NCBI GenBank assembly: GCA_037179515.1
Contig: JAXCGZ010017041.1
Location: forward strand, 75,001 to 139,000
DNA length: 64,000 bases
Reading direction: 5' to 3'
From: Halocaridina rubra
Taxonomy: Eukaryota; Arthropoda; Malacostraca; Decapoda; Atyidae
This document shows positions 11,146-25,093 of this stretch, piece by piece; within the stretch, counting starts at the first letter, position 1; each line of letters begins with the position of its first letter. Position numbers and translations under genes: made by a program. Below the pieces are notes generated by a model that was not told the origin of the DNA, searched no databases, and saw nothing but the letters and a program-made list of their open reading frames with translations.

Positions 11146-13970
11146 GATTGTTATACACAAATGCTGATGGATTAGCTGGTAAGGCAGTAGAATTAAAAGA
11201 TAGGATTCACAACAGTAAGGCAGATATAGTAGCAATTACAGAGACTAAGTTGAGTGAGGACATAAACAGTGTCACAGTTTTTCCTAAGGGCTTCAGAATA
11301 CTAAGGGTCGAAAGATCTGAGAGGACTGGTGGAGGGATAGCACTGCTCATAAGTGAAAGGATTCAAGTTGAAGAAATAAACTTGGCTATAGAAAGTGAGT
11401 TCAGGGAATTTCTTGTTGCTCGCATAAATACTGGGTCAGAGAGCATTATAATAACTGTTGTATACAACCCACCAAGGAACCAAAATAGGCTTGAAATTTA
11501 TGAGGAAAGTCATATAGGTACGATTGAAGTCATAAACTCAGTTGTTAACATGACGCGGGAGAAAAAATGTAGGATTTTGATTATGGGAGACTTTAATCAT
11601 AAAGAGATAGATTGGATAAATCTTGACCCACACAGTGGTGAGGACTCATTTGGGGCAAGATTCCTAGATTGCGTACAAGGGAATTTCCTACACCAACATG
11701 TAATGGAACCAACAAGAGCCAGGGGTGGGGATGAGCCATCACTACTTGATCTGGTGTTCACAGATAATGTGTTGGATATTGAAAATATTGAGTATGAACC
11801 ACCAATTGGAAAGAGTGACCACTGTGTGTTGTTGATGGAGTATATCATTGAAGACATTATTCCTGAGAGTAGAGGCACTGAGGACATGAGGAGGAACTAT
11901 CCGAAAGGAGATTACATCAAAATGAATGAGCTTTTTGCAGTTATTGACTGGAGAACCTTATTTTACAACAAATCTGTACAAGAAATGTATGACATCTTTT
12001 GTGAGAAATATGGGAAGATAGTAGATTGCTGCATACCTGTCACCAAAGTAGGTGTAATTCATGCCAGAGAGAAATGGTTCGATAATGGGTGTAAAAGAGC
12101 TAAGGAGTGGAGAGACAAATGCTGGAAAAGGTATAGGAGGAGAAAAAACATAAATGCCTGGCAAACCTACAAAAGAGCAAGAAATGACTACCTAAGTAAA
12201 AGGAGAGAGGCAGAGAGAGATTATGAGAGGGACATCACCAGGAAGGCTAAAGAAAATCCCAAGCTTTTCCACAGCTTTATCAGAGGAAAACTGAAGGTAA
12301 AAGAACAGGTTTTAAGGCTAAAGAGAGCGGATGGAAGCATCACTGAGACGGACGAAGAGATCTGCAAAGAATTGAACAAGGAGTTTCAGTCAGTATTTAC
12401 AGTAGAAAATACCCCACCCCCTCAGATTGCAGTGATAGAAGCTCAAGGGCCGGTATTATAGAACATCAACCTTACAGCCACAGAGGTATGCAAAGCGCTG
12501 ATGGATTTAGATGTTCATAAAGCTACAGGTCCTGATGACATATCCCCTCATGTGCTTAAAAAATGCGCAAACACAATATCAGTGGCACTAAGTATCATAT
12601 TTAAGGAGTCACTGGAGTCGGGGGAGATTCCAAGATGCTGGAAACAAGCAAATGTGATACCTATCTTCAAAAATGGAAGGAGGGATACGGCTCTGAACTA
12701 TAGACCAGTTTCCTTGACCAGCATAGTTTGCAAACTTATGGAGAAACTACTAAGGAAACATATCTCTCTTCACTTGGAATCCTTCAACTTTTTGTCAGCG
12801 AGGCAACATGGCTTCAGAGAAGGAAGATCAACAGTAACAAACTTATTAGAATTTTATGATGAGGTAAGCCAAATCTTACAGGAAAGAGAGGGCTGGGCAG
12901 ATTGCATATTCCTAGACTTCCAGAAAGCGTTTGACACTGTTCCACATGGGAGACTTATTAGGAAGCTGCAATCAATGGCTAGAATAGGTGGAAATGTCTT
13001 GGAATGGATAAAAACTTACTTAGAAGGAAGGGAACAGAGGGTTAGAGTAAGACACTCAGTGTCTGAATGGAGAAGAGTTAGTAGTGGAGTTCCACAGGGT
13101 TCAGTTTTAGGGCCACATTTGCTCCTTGTATATGTAAATGACCTACCAGAGTGTGTAAATTCATTCATGAATATGTTTGCAGATGATGCAAAGATTGTGA
13201 AGAAAGTAAAAAACGAGAACAATGGTAGAGAACTTCAGGAGGATCTAAATAATCTGCATGAGTGGTCAGAAAAGTGGCTAATGAAATTCAATACCTCAAA
13301 ATGTAAGGTAATGAGAATGGGTACAAGTGCAAGAAGGCCCAAGCTTGACTACCCGGTGGCTGGAGTACAACTTCAAGAGACAGAAAATGAGAGAGATCTA
13401 GGAGTAAACATACTGGCAGATTTGTCTCCAGAAATACATATAAATGGCGTAGTAAGGGCAGCATATGCATTCTTATCAAATGTAAGGGTAGCCTTCAGGC
13501 ACATGGACAAGGAAATGTTCAGAAATATTTATGTAACCTATGTGAGGCCAAAACTCGAATATGCAGCCCCCTTTTGGAATCCGCACTTGAAAAAGCACAT
13601 AGCTAAGCTTGAAAAAGTTCAAAGACATGCCACGAAACTGGTGCCAGAAATACGCAATCTCGGTTATGATGAGAGGCTGAGGGAATTAGACTTGCCATCA
13701 CTCGAAGCTAGAAGAGTAAGGGGGGATATGGTGACAGTCTTTAAATTCCTTCATGGTTATGATAGAGTGGATAGGGATCGATATTTCGATATGGCTGGCT
13801 CTAGAACTAGAGGTCATAGTTTGAAGCTTCGTAAGAAAACTTGTTTGCAGGATGTAAGGAAATACTTTTTCAGTGTAAGAGTAGTTGATAATTGGAATTC
13901 GCTAAGCGAGGAGGTAGTTAATGCTATCTCAATCCATAGTTTTAAAGACAGGTATGATAAGTATCACTAA
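11052..13970 (+). pseudogene. LINE A ORF2 (endonuclease-reverse transcriptase), one nonsense codon
   Basis: About 970 codons are open from after the stop at 11,049, and recognisable protein starts at LYTNADGL (11,151). The AP endonuclease shows AITETKLSED (about 11,230), MGDFNHKEIDW (about 11,583) and GKSDHCVLL (about 11,809). The RT shows KATGPDDISPHVLKK (about 12,519), YRPVSLTS (about 12,699), LDFQKAFDTVPHGRL (about 12,912), SSGVPQGSVLGP (about 13,080) and the catalytic MFADDAK (about 13,173). A conserved C-terminal domain runs to 13,970. The only clear lesion is TAG at 12,459, which is GAG in copy 2. No in-frame ATG precedes the endonuclease, and the frame lies -1 relative to ORF1 with a 94-bp overlap. 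Confidence 0.88.
11064..11070 (+). promoter_or_regulatory. Candidate -1 ribosomal frameshift heptamer A_AAT_TTT
   Basis: It lies in the ORF1/ORF2 overlap, in the correct X_XXY_YYZ phase for ORF1 codons, and is identical in copy 2 (53,015-53,021 on the plus strand, read in reverse). A slip would place ribosomes in the ORF2 frame, which has no upstream ATG. I have not demonstrated a downstream pseudoknot. Termination-reinitiation is the alternative. Confidence 0.4.
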
Positions 13971-14030
13971 GTCTAAAAATGGAACCGATGAGGAGACGGG
14001 AAGATACGAGCTTTGGGCTCTTTCCCGTAA

Positions 14031-14768
<738 letters not shown>

Positions 14769-14814
14769 ATAAACACATTAACATATGCGAAAACATGAAT
14801 CATAGTTTACCCCT

Positions 14815-17144
<2,330 letters not shown>

Positions 17145-17865
17145 AAGGCCCTTTCTAGAGAATATTGAATTAACAAAATTCTACTGCAGAAGGTAAAAAA
17201 AGAACAGAAAGTTGTGGTGACTTCAGTGTTATTATGAAGGATGAGAGATCCTTTTAAGGGAAAAGAACAAATGAACCAAAAGAAATGGGATCCACCACTG
17301 GAACATATCACACTATCAATAAAGTGAACATTTCTTATTAAGAACATTAAATGATATACAAAGCATAAAAGGAATGTGGTCAAATGCAAATTTCAAGAAA
17401 ATAAAATCACAATTAAATATTAGAGAATACCAATATTTAAGTTTAAGAATTCTTCACATAAAATAAAGCAATAAAATAAAAAAAAAATAATTCAATATAC
17501 GTAAAAGTAATATATTGAAACAAGTCTGCATTAAGAGTGGCGACTGGATTTAAAAGCGCTTCATTTATTCAACACTAAACTAAAAGTTTCCACCATATTC
17601 TGGCTTTCAGAGTCCCACAAAAGGGGAATATAAAAGTACAATCAAAGAAATATTCTTCATCTTCTTTATCTTCCATAAGGAGTAATGTTAATACACATGG
17701 ATACGTTCCACAAGGGAGTATAGACAAGCTATACTAAAGAAAAGTAAGTAAACCCCTTTTTACAAGTACAAACTGTAATACGTATATAAGCTAAAATAAA
17801 CAAGTACAATATTAAAGACAAGAAAGATAAACATAAAAATAAACAACACATCAGAGAAGTAGCCT

Positions 17866-18270
17866 TTACAGACTAAATAAACTGAGGCTAACAGCACCAG
17901 CTTCCTCATTTGAGGGTAACGGCCATCGACTTAGTATATCAGTAAGGTCATTGTCCTTTCCATCAACATGCTGGGCAGTGAACTTGAAGAGATTCAAGTA
18001 AAGAGCCCCCCTTTCCAGCCGAGGATTCAGCTTGTCTGCAGTCTGTAAATATAGGATAGGACAGTGGTCGGTTCTCAGTGCAAAATGTCGGCCATACATA
18101 TGGACTTTAAATTTCTTTATGGTCCAATATGCGGCCAGAGCTTCCTTATCTACTGTGGAGTAATTCCGCTCTGCAGGGTGATGATGCTCAAGGGTAGCGG
18201 TTGTGCCTGGGAGGTCGTTGAAGATGTTATTGTAAACCTCTAATAGCTTGTTCAGCTATTCCTGTTGACT
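17866..18270 (-). pseudogene. Fused RT N-terminus and RNase H C-terminus of the Gmr1-like element
   Basis: The minus strand reads LLEVYNNIFNDLPGTTATLE, a typical start of gypsy RT, directly followed at about 18,180 by HPAERNYSTVDKEALA and later RTDHCPILYL and DGKDNDLTDILSRWP, the C-terminal half of gypsy RNase H. The RT palm with its YVDD box and the first RNase H aspartate are missing, so roughly 300 codons were lost in one internal deletion. A TAG lies just upstream of LNKLLEV. The frame ends at 17,866. The piece matters mainly because it shows RT/RH lying downstream of integrase. 17,145-17,865 is non-coding 3' sequence. Confidence 0.85.
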
Positions 18271-18542
18271 CGGTTGCACTCTGGAGTTTATGATGCAATT
18301 ACTCACATTTTCCTTTCGGTGTGTGGGAATGGCAGTATCCTTACCATCATCAAAAGTTAAGGTTGCGTCTTCAATTGCGAGGGCAGTGGCTGCAGCCAGA
18401 GGGGCTTCTTTCGAAAGACTTCACTCCCGTAAGTCTGTCTCCACTGCAAGGGAGGAGTACTTCACTATAGGAGGTAAGGGGTGGCTATAATAGAGCAACT
18501 GTGTTGCTGCAGCCTCGGAGGTAATGTTGCTGCTGAGGACAC

Positions 18543-19928
18543 CTATAGGGGTTTTGCTGAGAGTGCCAGTGCAGGATCCCTGTGGGCCTCTGGATCCTCA
18601 CAGTACAGCTTCAGCTGGTTATTGTGGTATTTCCAGTATTTGCCATCAACATTTAATACGTAATTGTTGGGGGTCACACATTGTAACACAATGTACAGTC
18701 CTTTCCAGCGTAGCATTAGCTTGCGAGTATCTTTTGGAAGAAGTAACAGAGCTCTGTCTCCTGGTGTCAGGGTACAACGCCGGGCACACTTGTCAAAGAG
18801 GAGCTTGGTAGTCTGCTGGTGACCCTTAATGGCTAATTGGGCAGCATTCCAGGCCTTTTTGACATTGGACAAAAACTTCAAAATATACTCATGGATTTGC
18901 CTATCGTTATCCTTGATGGTAGGTGAGTCCCAACATGCTGCAAAGAATTCTACTGGGCCTCTGACCTTATGACCATAAATCAGCTTGAAAGGCGAGTATA
19001 CAGTAGTGTCGTGGGGCATGTCTCTGAAGGATAATAGTGCAGTGGGGACGTACCTGTTCCACTGTTTGGGTATATCTATCACTAGCTTGCGCAAACATCG
19101 CTTCAATGTCCCATTATAGCATTCACATGCTCCATTTGATTGGGCATGATAGACACTCGTACGAATGTGCTTCATTTCTAAGAGGTTACAGAAAGCCTCA
19201 AAGTACCTACTTGTAAACTGACTTCCAATGTCAGAAGTGACCTGCTCAGGGAAACTATCCCTGGAGGAGATTTCAAATAGGGCCTGAGTGGCTGTTTTGG
19301 TCATGATAGAAGATAGTGGCACTGCATCTGAGTACCTTGTTGCCAGGTCGACGTATACCAGGAGGAACTGTTTCCCTGTGGATGAATCAGGGATAATAAG
19401 ACCTAATATGTCATAAGTGACCTTGGAAAATGGCTCTGTGGAGATCTTACTCATGCCAATGGGAACTTTCTGTTCCGGAGCCGTAGAGATGGATTGACAG
19501 ATGGGGCAGGAACCTACGTATCTGTCTACCTCGGCATACATGTTTGGCCATGCAAAAGCCTTCTGAAGAACGTATCGAGAGTTTGGTTTGCCTCTGTGTC
19601 CGCTCAGAGTTAAATGGTGTGCTACATACATAGCCTGGTGGTGCAACGAAGCAAGCACCACCAGCTGTTTAAAGGTGTGCCTGTCTTTAGTCACATATCT
19701 ATGAAGGACTCCATCCTCAAGGGTGTAAGTGATCTGGCCTTCTCCTCTCACCATAAAGGTTCTTCCCTTGATGGCCTGTTGCATCCAGCATTTGAGGCTG
19801 GGGCTGTCCTGATGCAGTTTGGCAAAGTCTGGACGGGACTCCAGTGACACTAGAGGTGCATCATCTGGAAAAGGAGGGAGAAACTCTCTGCATTCGACAT
19901 TACAGGTACTAACTGCAGCGGAGTCCAT
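18543..19928 (-). CDS. Integrase of the Gmr1-like element (open frame, 461 aa)
   Basis: Joins element cDNA to chromosomal DNA. The N-terminal HHCC zinc finger is visible (HHLTLSGHRG about residues 110-120, CPICQ about residues 150-154). The catalytic core follows, with DILGLIIPDS, YVDLATRYSDAVPL, VTSDIGSQF and the Glu of SNGACECYNGTLKR (about residue 260). A C-terminal part with GDRALLLLPKDTRKLMLRWKG (residues about 405-425) resembles the GPY/F region of gypsy integrases. The first catalytic position reads D in YDILG; spacing is as in the family. The ORF is intact and overlaps the gag frame at its 5' end by about 80 bp. The N-terminal about 50 residues may derive from a decayed protease-integrase linker. 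Confidence 0.85.
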   Translation of the reverse strand: MDSAAVSTCNVECREFLPPFPDDAPLVSLESRPDFAKLHQDSPSLKCWMQQAIKGRTFMVRGEGQITYTLEDGVLHRYVTKDRHTFKQLVVLASLHHQAMYVAHHLTLSGHRGKPNSRYVLQKAFAWPNMYAEVDRYVGSCPICQSISTAPEQKVPIGMSKISTEPFSKVTYDILGLIIPDSSTGKQFLLVYVDLATRYSDAVPLSSIMTKTATQALFEISSRDSFPEQVTSDIGSQFTSRYFEAFCNLLEMKHIRTSVYHAQSNGACECYNGTLKRCLRKLVIDIPKQWNRYVPTALLSFRDMPHDTTVYSPFKLIYGHKVRGPVEFFAACWDSPTIKDNDRQIHEYILKFLSNVKKAWNAAQLAIKGHQQTTKLLFDKCARRCTLTPGDRALLLLPKDTRKLMLRWKGLYIVLQCVTPNNYVLNVDGKYWKYHNNQLKLYCEDPEAHRDPALALSAKPL

Positions 19929-21252
19929 GGAGTCAGCCGGAGCATTGTCCCTGCGTCAAGGGCTATCTCAGCTTCCACTCTATTTTTGGTTCCTAGACAC
20001 GTTGGGACCATCTTGGGATCATCATTTTTGGTGAATTGCACATTAGCAACTTTGTACGGTGGTTCCTGGGCTTTATCCTCAGTGACCCTTTCTAGCCTTG
20101 TTTTGATGTCATGAGCTGAATGAGTGGCCAGATGGTTTTGCTGGCCGCTACTGTGAGAGGGAGTGTGGTGGCTCTTAGAGTTTGGCTGAAAACCCTGGAA
20201 AGGTGGAGCAGGGTAATTGACCTTGTGTCTGAACTGCTGAGGCTTAGGTCTTACGGAGTCGTCCTTCTTGATTGCGGCTGCATGGCCGTAATAAGGCTTT
20301 GGAGTATGAGGATGATGAGCTGGATAATTGAAGTTCTGAGAAGGGCCCTTGTGCTTTCCAGTCCTGCGATCTCCTTTCCGGTGAGAATCATGGCCTGCTA
20401 CAGGGGAGATGGCACTCTGAGAACGAGACTTAGGATTGGTCCTTCTTGCCCTCATAAGGTCACAGAGGCTTACTCCAGGCTGGTTGTGCTGGAGGTACTC
20501 ATCCACAGCGGCTAAACTTTTCTCGAAATTGATCTCATCCTTAAGCTGGGTCCTTACATATGCAAGAATATCCATTGGGAGGTCATTGGCAATTGAATCA
20601 AAGAACAAGAATGGATGCCTCTTCTCAGGAGGACACTTTGCAAATTGCAACCAATCATTAAGGAGGCGAGCCTTGCATTTGCCAAAGGCACTACAGTTCT
20701 CCTCCTTTAATGGGAAAGCGGAGACAAAACTAGCATGACACTCAGCTGGCGGAAAGTTCTGTCAGGCAAGAAGTGTGTGTTTAACTTTCTCATAGTCCCT
20801 CAGTTGCCTGCGGTCAAATTCACTGACCACGGCAAGCAGACGGGGTGGCATGGAGGCTGTGCCATCATTAACCGTGGCAAGACTTTTGAATGAGCAGATG
20901 TAAATATCAAGCAGTTGATTGCCGTCGTCCTCATATGTCCGTATTGGGGGTGCCTCTCACGAGGCTGGTTCCCATTTCCGAGTGAAGCACCACTTTCATG
21001 GATTCCAACTTTAATCTGAGCGAGCACAAGCTCATGTTCTCATTGGGCCTGCTCTTTTGCTTTCTCCTCTAGCTCAGCTCGGTGTGCAGCCAACTTCTCA
21101 AGAACCCACTCAAGGAGCTTCTCTCTGGACATGCCGTATCACTCATCCAGAACAAACATCTTGTCAAAGTAGCTGTCCCCATCGAATGTTTCAATGGTTT
21201 TCTTTGACTGCCTGGTATCCATGGTGGTTTCCTGTGACTGCCTGGCAGCCAT
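19850..21252 (-). pseudogene. Gag (and possible protease relic) of the Gmr1-like element, broken
   Basis: The minus-strand ATG at 21,252 starts a frame with 10-residue repeats (MAARQSQETT, then MDTRQSKKTI), followed by ETFDGDSYFDKMFVLDE, a TGA, and a charged coiled-coil-like stretch (LLEWVLEKLAAHRAELEEKA). After further stops a longer open segment, 20,650-19,850, has a capsid-like region (FLFFDSIANDLPMDILAYV) and a basic His/Pro/Ser-rich tail with no zinc knuckle. Near its end EIALDAGTML could be a damaged aspartic-protease DTG site, but that is weak. Gag would package element RNA; this copy cannot. Confidence 0.65.
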
Positions 21253-22368
21253 GGAGGTTTCCTGTGAATGTCAAGTAGCCATAGTTGTTTCCTGAACAGT
21301 CAATAATGAAGTGTCAAAACAAATGAACCATAAAAAAACAAAATTCTACAATAGTACAAATAAAAATTGAAAGAACCACACAACACCAAGGAGAGGAAAA
21401 AAATTCAAATCCATAGTTCAAACTCAAATGTAACGGCGATCTTAAAACCTCACTATGAAAGTGACTCAAAATACAGTCAAGTGCAACAGCAGCAAAATGT
21501 GGCAAAACAGTGCGTGAAACACTGGTAATACAGGATGGAAGTTGTGCCTGCTTATCAGTTATGGTGCAATTGAAAGGAATGAGCAACAACGAATTTTACC
21601 AACAAGCACCCAGTGCAAGAGAATGCAAACAAGTAAAGTATAGCTGTTTTGCCTGCGTATGAGCATGTATATGGCAATACCAACAAGTAAAATGTTTTAA
21701 GTTAAATTCTAGAGTGTTGCCAATAGGATACAGATCCAATGCAAAATACACCAAAGATAAGCAAACGGCTTACAAAGCAGTCAAATTACACATGCGTTTA
21801 CTAATAACGAGAAAATTTACTTTTGAGTGACAACTCAGACACATGAAGGAATTAGTATTGGCTCAACAAACAATGCCAAAGTTTTTCTTCCCAATCTATG
21901 AGTAGTCAATGCTTGAAGATAAAGCTCAATTATAAGCAATGTACTTAATATGCTTACTCCCGATTCCTAAATCCCAAAGAAATATAATCAATACCTAACA
22001 AATATCATCCTTTAACGGATATATAAAACACTAATGCTTTAAAACTCAATCTTATCATTCAAATAAATGAAATCTTAAGTAATATGTGTTCTTGTCATGC
22101 AATATTTCTTGATTCTTTTACCACATAATCTCATGAAGACTTCCTGAAATTATGTTTACCAAATAGTAAAAACTCGGAAAATATTACTTACCGTAATTAA
22201 TTTTGAAAATTAAAAAAATTCTGATTCGCAACATCTCTAGCGATAAAATTTTTGTGCGTAGCCTAAGATTCATTCAATTCAATAATCAGAGCCAATGATA
22301 ATCGGGTTTCATGTGCAATGTTAAAAAGCAAAATAGAAAAAAATGATCAAAATCAGTCTGTCTGTTTG

Positions 22369-22387
22369 GGTCCCTGTCTGGGCGCCA
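22369..22387 (-). promoter_or_regulatory. Primer-binding site, tRNA-Lys type
   Basis: The element strand reads TGGCGCCCAGACAGGGACC, seven bases after the 5' LTR. It resembles the complement of the 3' end of tRNA-Lys (TGGCGCCCGAACAGGGAC). It fixes element polarity. About 1.1 kb of untranslated leader (21,253-22,368) separates it from gag. Confidence 0.75.
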
Positions 22388-22450
22388 GTTTTATTGTGGA
22401 GAGGTTGTTGTTTAAGTTTCTGTTTTACTAAGAAGACTCAAAGTGCTGAA

Positions 22451-23521
22451 TAATAACCTTGATAATAACCTTGACCACCTGCATTCTGTTTTTAATAGTG
22501 AAGTAGAAAAAATTAACAACTGGGTCTCTGTTAATAAATTAAAGCTATATGTTTCCAAAACTGACTATATCTTATTTCAAAATAGATCTGTAGTACACAA
22601 TATTGGTCAAGTTAATATGAATGGGTATGAAGTTAAAAGAGTGGCTTGTAAGAAATTGTTGGGAGTAATTATTGATGAAAATTTAAGTTGGAAATATCAT
22701 AATCAATTTGTCTGCTCAAAACTGTCCAAGACGTGTGGAATTTTGTATAAAATTCGTCATAACCTAACAAACGAGGCCTTAAAAAGCACATACTATTCCC
22801 TGTGTTATCCTCATATTATATAGTTTGTCCAACTGGGGTTGTACTTGGCCGTCAATTGTAAGGGATGTATTAGTTACTCAGAAAAAACTGATCAGAACTA
22901 TTACATATAGTGGAAAATATGACTCAACTTCCTTTTTATTCAAGGAGCTAAACTTGCTTAAATTTAATTACTTGATGCATTATTTCTGTCTTATTAATAG
23001 ACATAGTGATGTTAATGATAACAATCATAATAGAAAATTATTTATATTTATTCAACACAACCATGGAACCAGAGGTAACAATATAAATTGTATATGTCCA
23101 CAGCCGAGAACAACCTTGTACAAATTTTCTATTCACTGTTTTGGCCCAAAATGTTGGAATGCATTACCAGAAAATTTAAAAACAATAACTGGCGTAACTT
23201 TATTTAAAAAGAAACTCAAACAGCATTTATTTACTAGGTAAAATCAAGCAGCTGTTGAATAATAATTAATACAATATTTGTGCATCATTATGTCCAGGTT
23301 AAGGTCAGGCTACTGTTTTGTTTTATTACAAGATAAGTATGAGATTGATATATTGGAGTTTTTGTTAACTATTGCCGTCATACTTTAACTTATGTGAAAT
23401 GCATATTAAGCTGCCTGTCAGGGAGCTCTTGCTCAGCAGGCTAGTGCCTCTGAATATAAAGTACATATTTATTCCAGTATGTATACTGGATATTTGGCAA
23501 TAAAATCTATGACTATGACTA
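22451..23521 (+). mobile_element. 5'-truncated CR1-like LINE fragment with (CTATGA)n tail
   Basis: Inserted in the 5' LTR with a probable 4-bp duplication TGAA (22,447-22,450 and 23,522-23,525). It encodes only the part C-terminal to the RT palm: NNWVSVNKLKLYVSKTDYI, then KKLLGVIIDENLSW (to a TAG near 22,822), and, shifted, RTITYSGKYDSTSFLF to FGPKCWNALPENLKT, ending near 23,241. The tail is ctatga repeated. It is a different family from LINEs A-D. Confidence 0.8.
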
Positions 23522-23943
23522 TGAACTCGGTTAAGAACTCACAAAAAGACAGGACATTTATCATTTTTTTTTTAAATTACCCATACTACCACTACTCAGG
23601 TAAATGAAACTCTGAGTTCAACTTTCTTTTAATTTTGGAAATGCAATGACACTTTAAAAAAAGACTTTAATTAAGTTTTTGGAAAGCGAGAACAAATTTA
23701 AAATTTACATTTATGGAATGCTGCCTCAAATCTCGGAGGTGGTGAACACGATATTGATTCCCGGCACCACAGACGGATGCCACACACAGTCCAGTTCCAG
23801 TTCCAGTAGCGATTAGACCTTCTCCTCTCTCCCTCTGCCAGCAGCCAGCAGTTGAAGCCGACTCCACCCAGCAGTTGAAGCTGACTCCGCCCAGCAGATT
23901 AATTCTACACGACAGTCTGGTTCCAGCTCCTCTCTGCCAGCAG

Positions 23944-24960
23944 TTGAAGCTGATGAAGTTTCTGCAGAAAAACGAGCCTAAGTATCTCTATTCTCTTTCT
24001 TTCTCTTTCACAAGAGCCAAAGAAAGAAAGAGAAAGATTGTTTTTTTGTTTTTGTGTTTCTGCTTCTGTTTTAGTGAAAACAAGTTATTGTGTGTGTTTA
24101 ATAACTCTAATTATTTCTGCCTGCCCTTCTCTCTCTTTTATGAGAGTTGGGAAGAGAAAGAGAAATAGAAAGTGTTCATGTTTCTACTTTGTTATTATCT
24201 CTTTTGCTATAGGTAGTTGAAGCCTACTCTGATTAGAAATTGGAAGTTTCTACAAAGAAGATGCAAACCTAAGTATCTCTGTTTTTTATTATTCCTCTCT
24301 CACGAGAGCCAGAGAAAGAAACAGAAAGATTGTTTTTGTTTTGTTTTTGAGTTTACAGAATTCTGTTTCAGTTGAAAACAATTTTTGTGTGTGTGTTCTA
24401 TAACTCTAATTACTTCTGCCTGCTCGTCTTTCTCTTTTGCGAGAGTTGGGAAGAGATAGAGATATAGAAAGTGCTCAAGTTTCTACTTTGTTTTTATCTC
24501 TTTTGCGATAGGTAGCTGAAGCCTCTTCATACCAGTGAAGTGATTTCCTCCTCCTCCACTACTTCCCTGATCTGAAGTGGAAGTTTCTACAAAGAAAAAA
24601 CGAACCTAAGTATCTCTTTTCTTTTCTTCCTCTCTCACGAGAGCCAGAGAAGGAAACAGAAATATTGCCTTTGTTTTGTTTTATTTTTGTGCGTTTGTTT
24701 TGGTTTACTTGAACACATGTTATTGTGTGTTCCATAGTTCTATGGCAAGTGCTCAAGTTTTCATTTTGCATTTATTTTTCTGTTTGCTTTTCCCTCTCTT
24801 ACGAAAGCTGGGAAGAGAAATAAAAAGACCATTGGTGTTAAGCATACTTTGTAGTGTGCCTCATAACCGAGGTGATCCATTGTATATTTTCTGTTTACCT
24901 TCCTCTCTCTCAAGAGAGTTGGGAAGAAAGATAGAAGACCGTTTTTAATGATAAAACAAG
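23944..24960 (+). repeat. Tandem monomers in the LINE D 5' UTR
   Basis: About three diverged copies, roughly 290-340 bp each, start near 23,944, 24,216 and 24,512, and a partial fourth follows. Each has the pattern gaag...aagtttct(g/a)ca(g/a)a..., cctaagtatctct, then ctcacgagagccagagaaagaaacag, then a T/G-rich run and gagagttgggaagagaaa. Tandem 5' monomers act as promoters in some LINEs; that role is inferred here. Confidence 0.7.
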
Positions 24961-25093
24961 TTAGTGTTCCAATTAATTGAAGTGTTCCAGCCAAAAGGCC
25001 CCTATATTTTATTAAACAAAATGGACATGTAAACAGTGCAAGTGATACAATATACTTAGTGAAATCTGTGGACTTCCATGACTAGTTGTTAGT

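Noticed and set aside
17866..19928. Copia-type element because integrase precedes RT
   Set aside because: The integrase zinc finger and core, the ERNYSTVDKEALA RNase H motif and the LPGTT RT start are Ty3/gypsy-type, so Gmr1-like order is the better reading.
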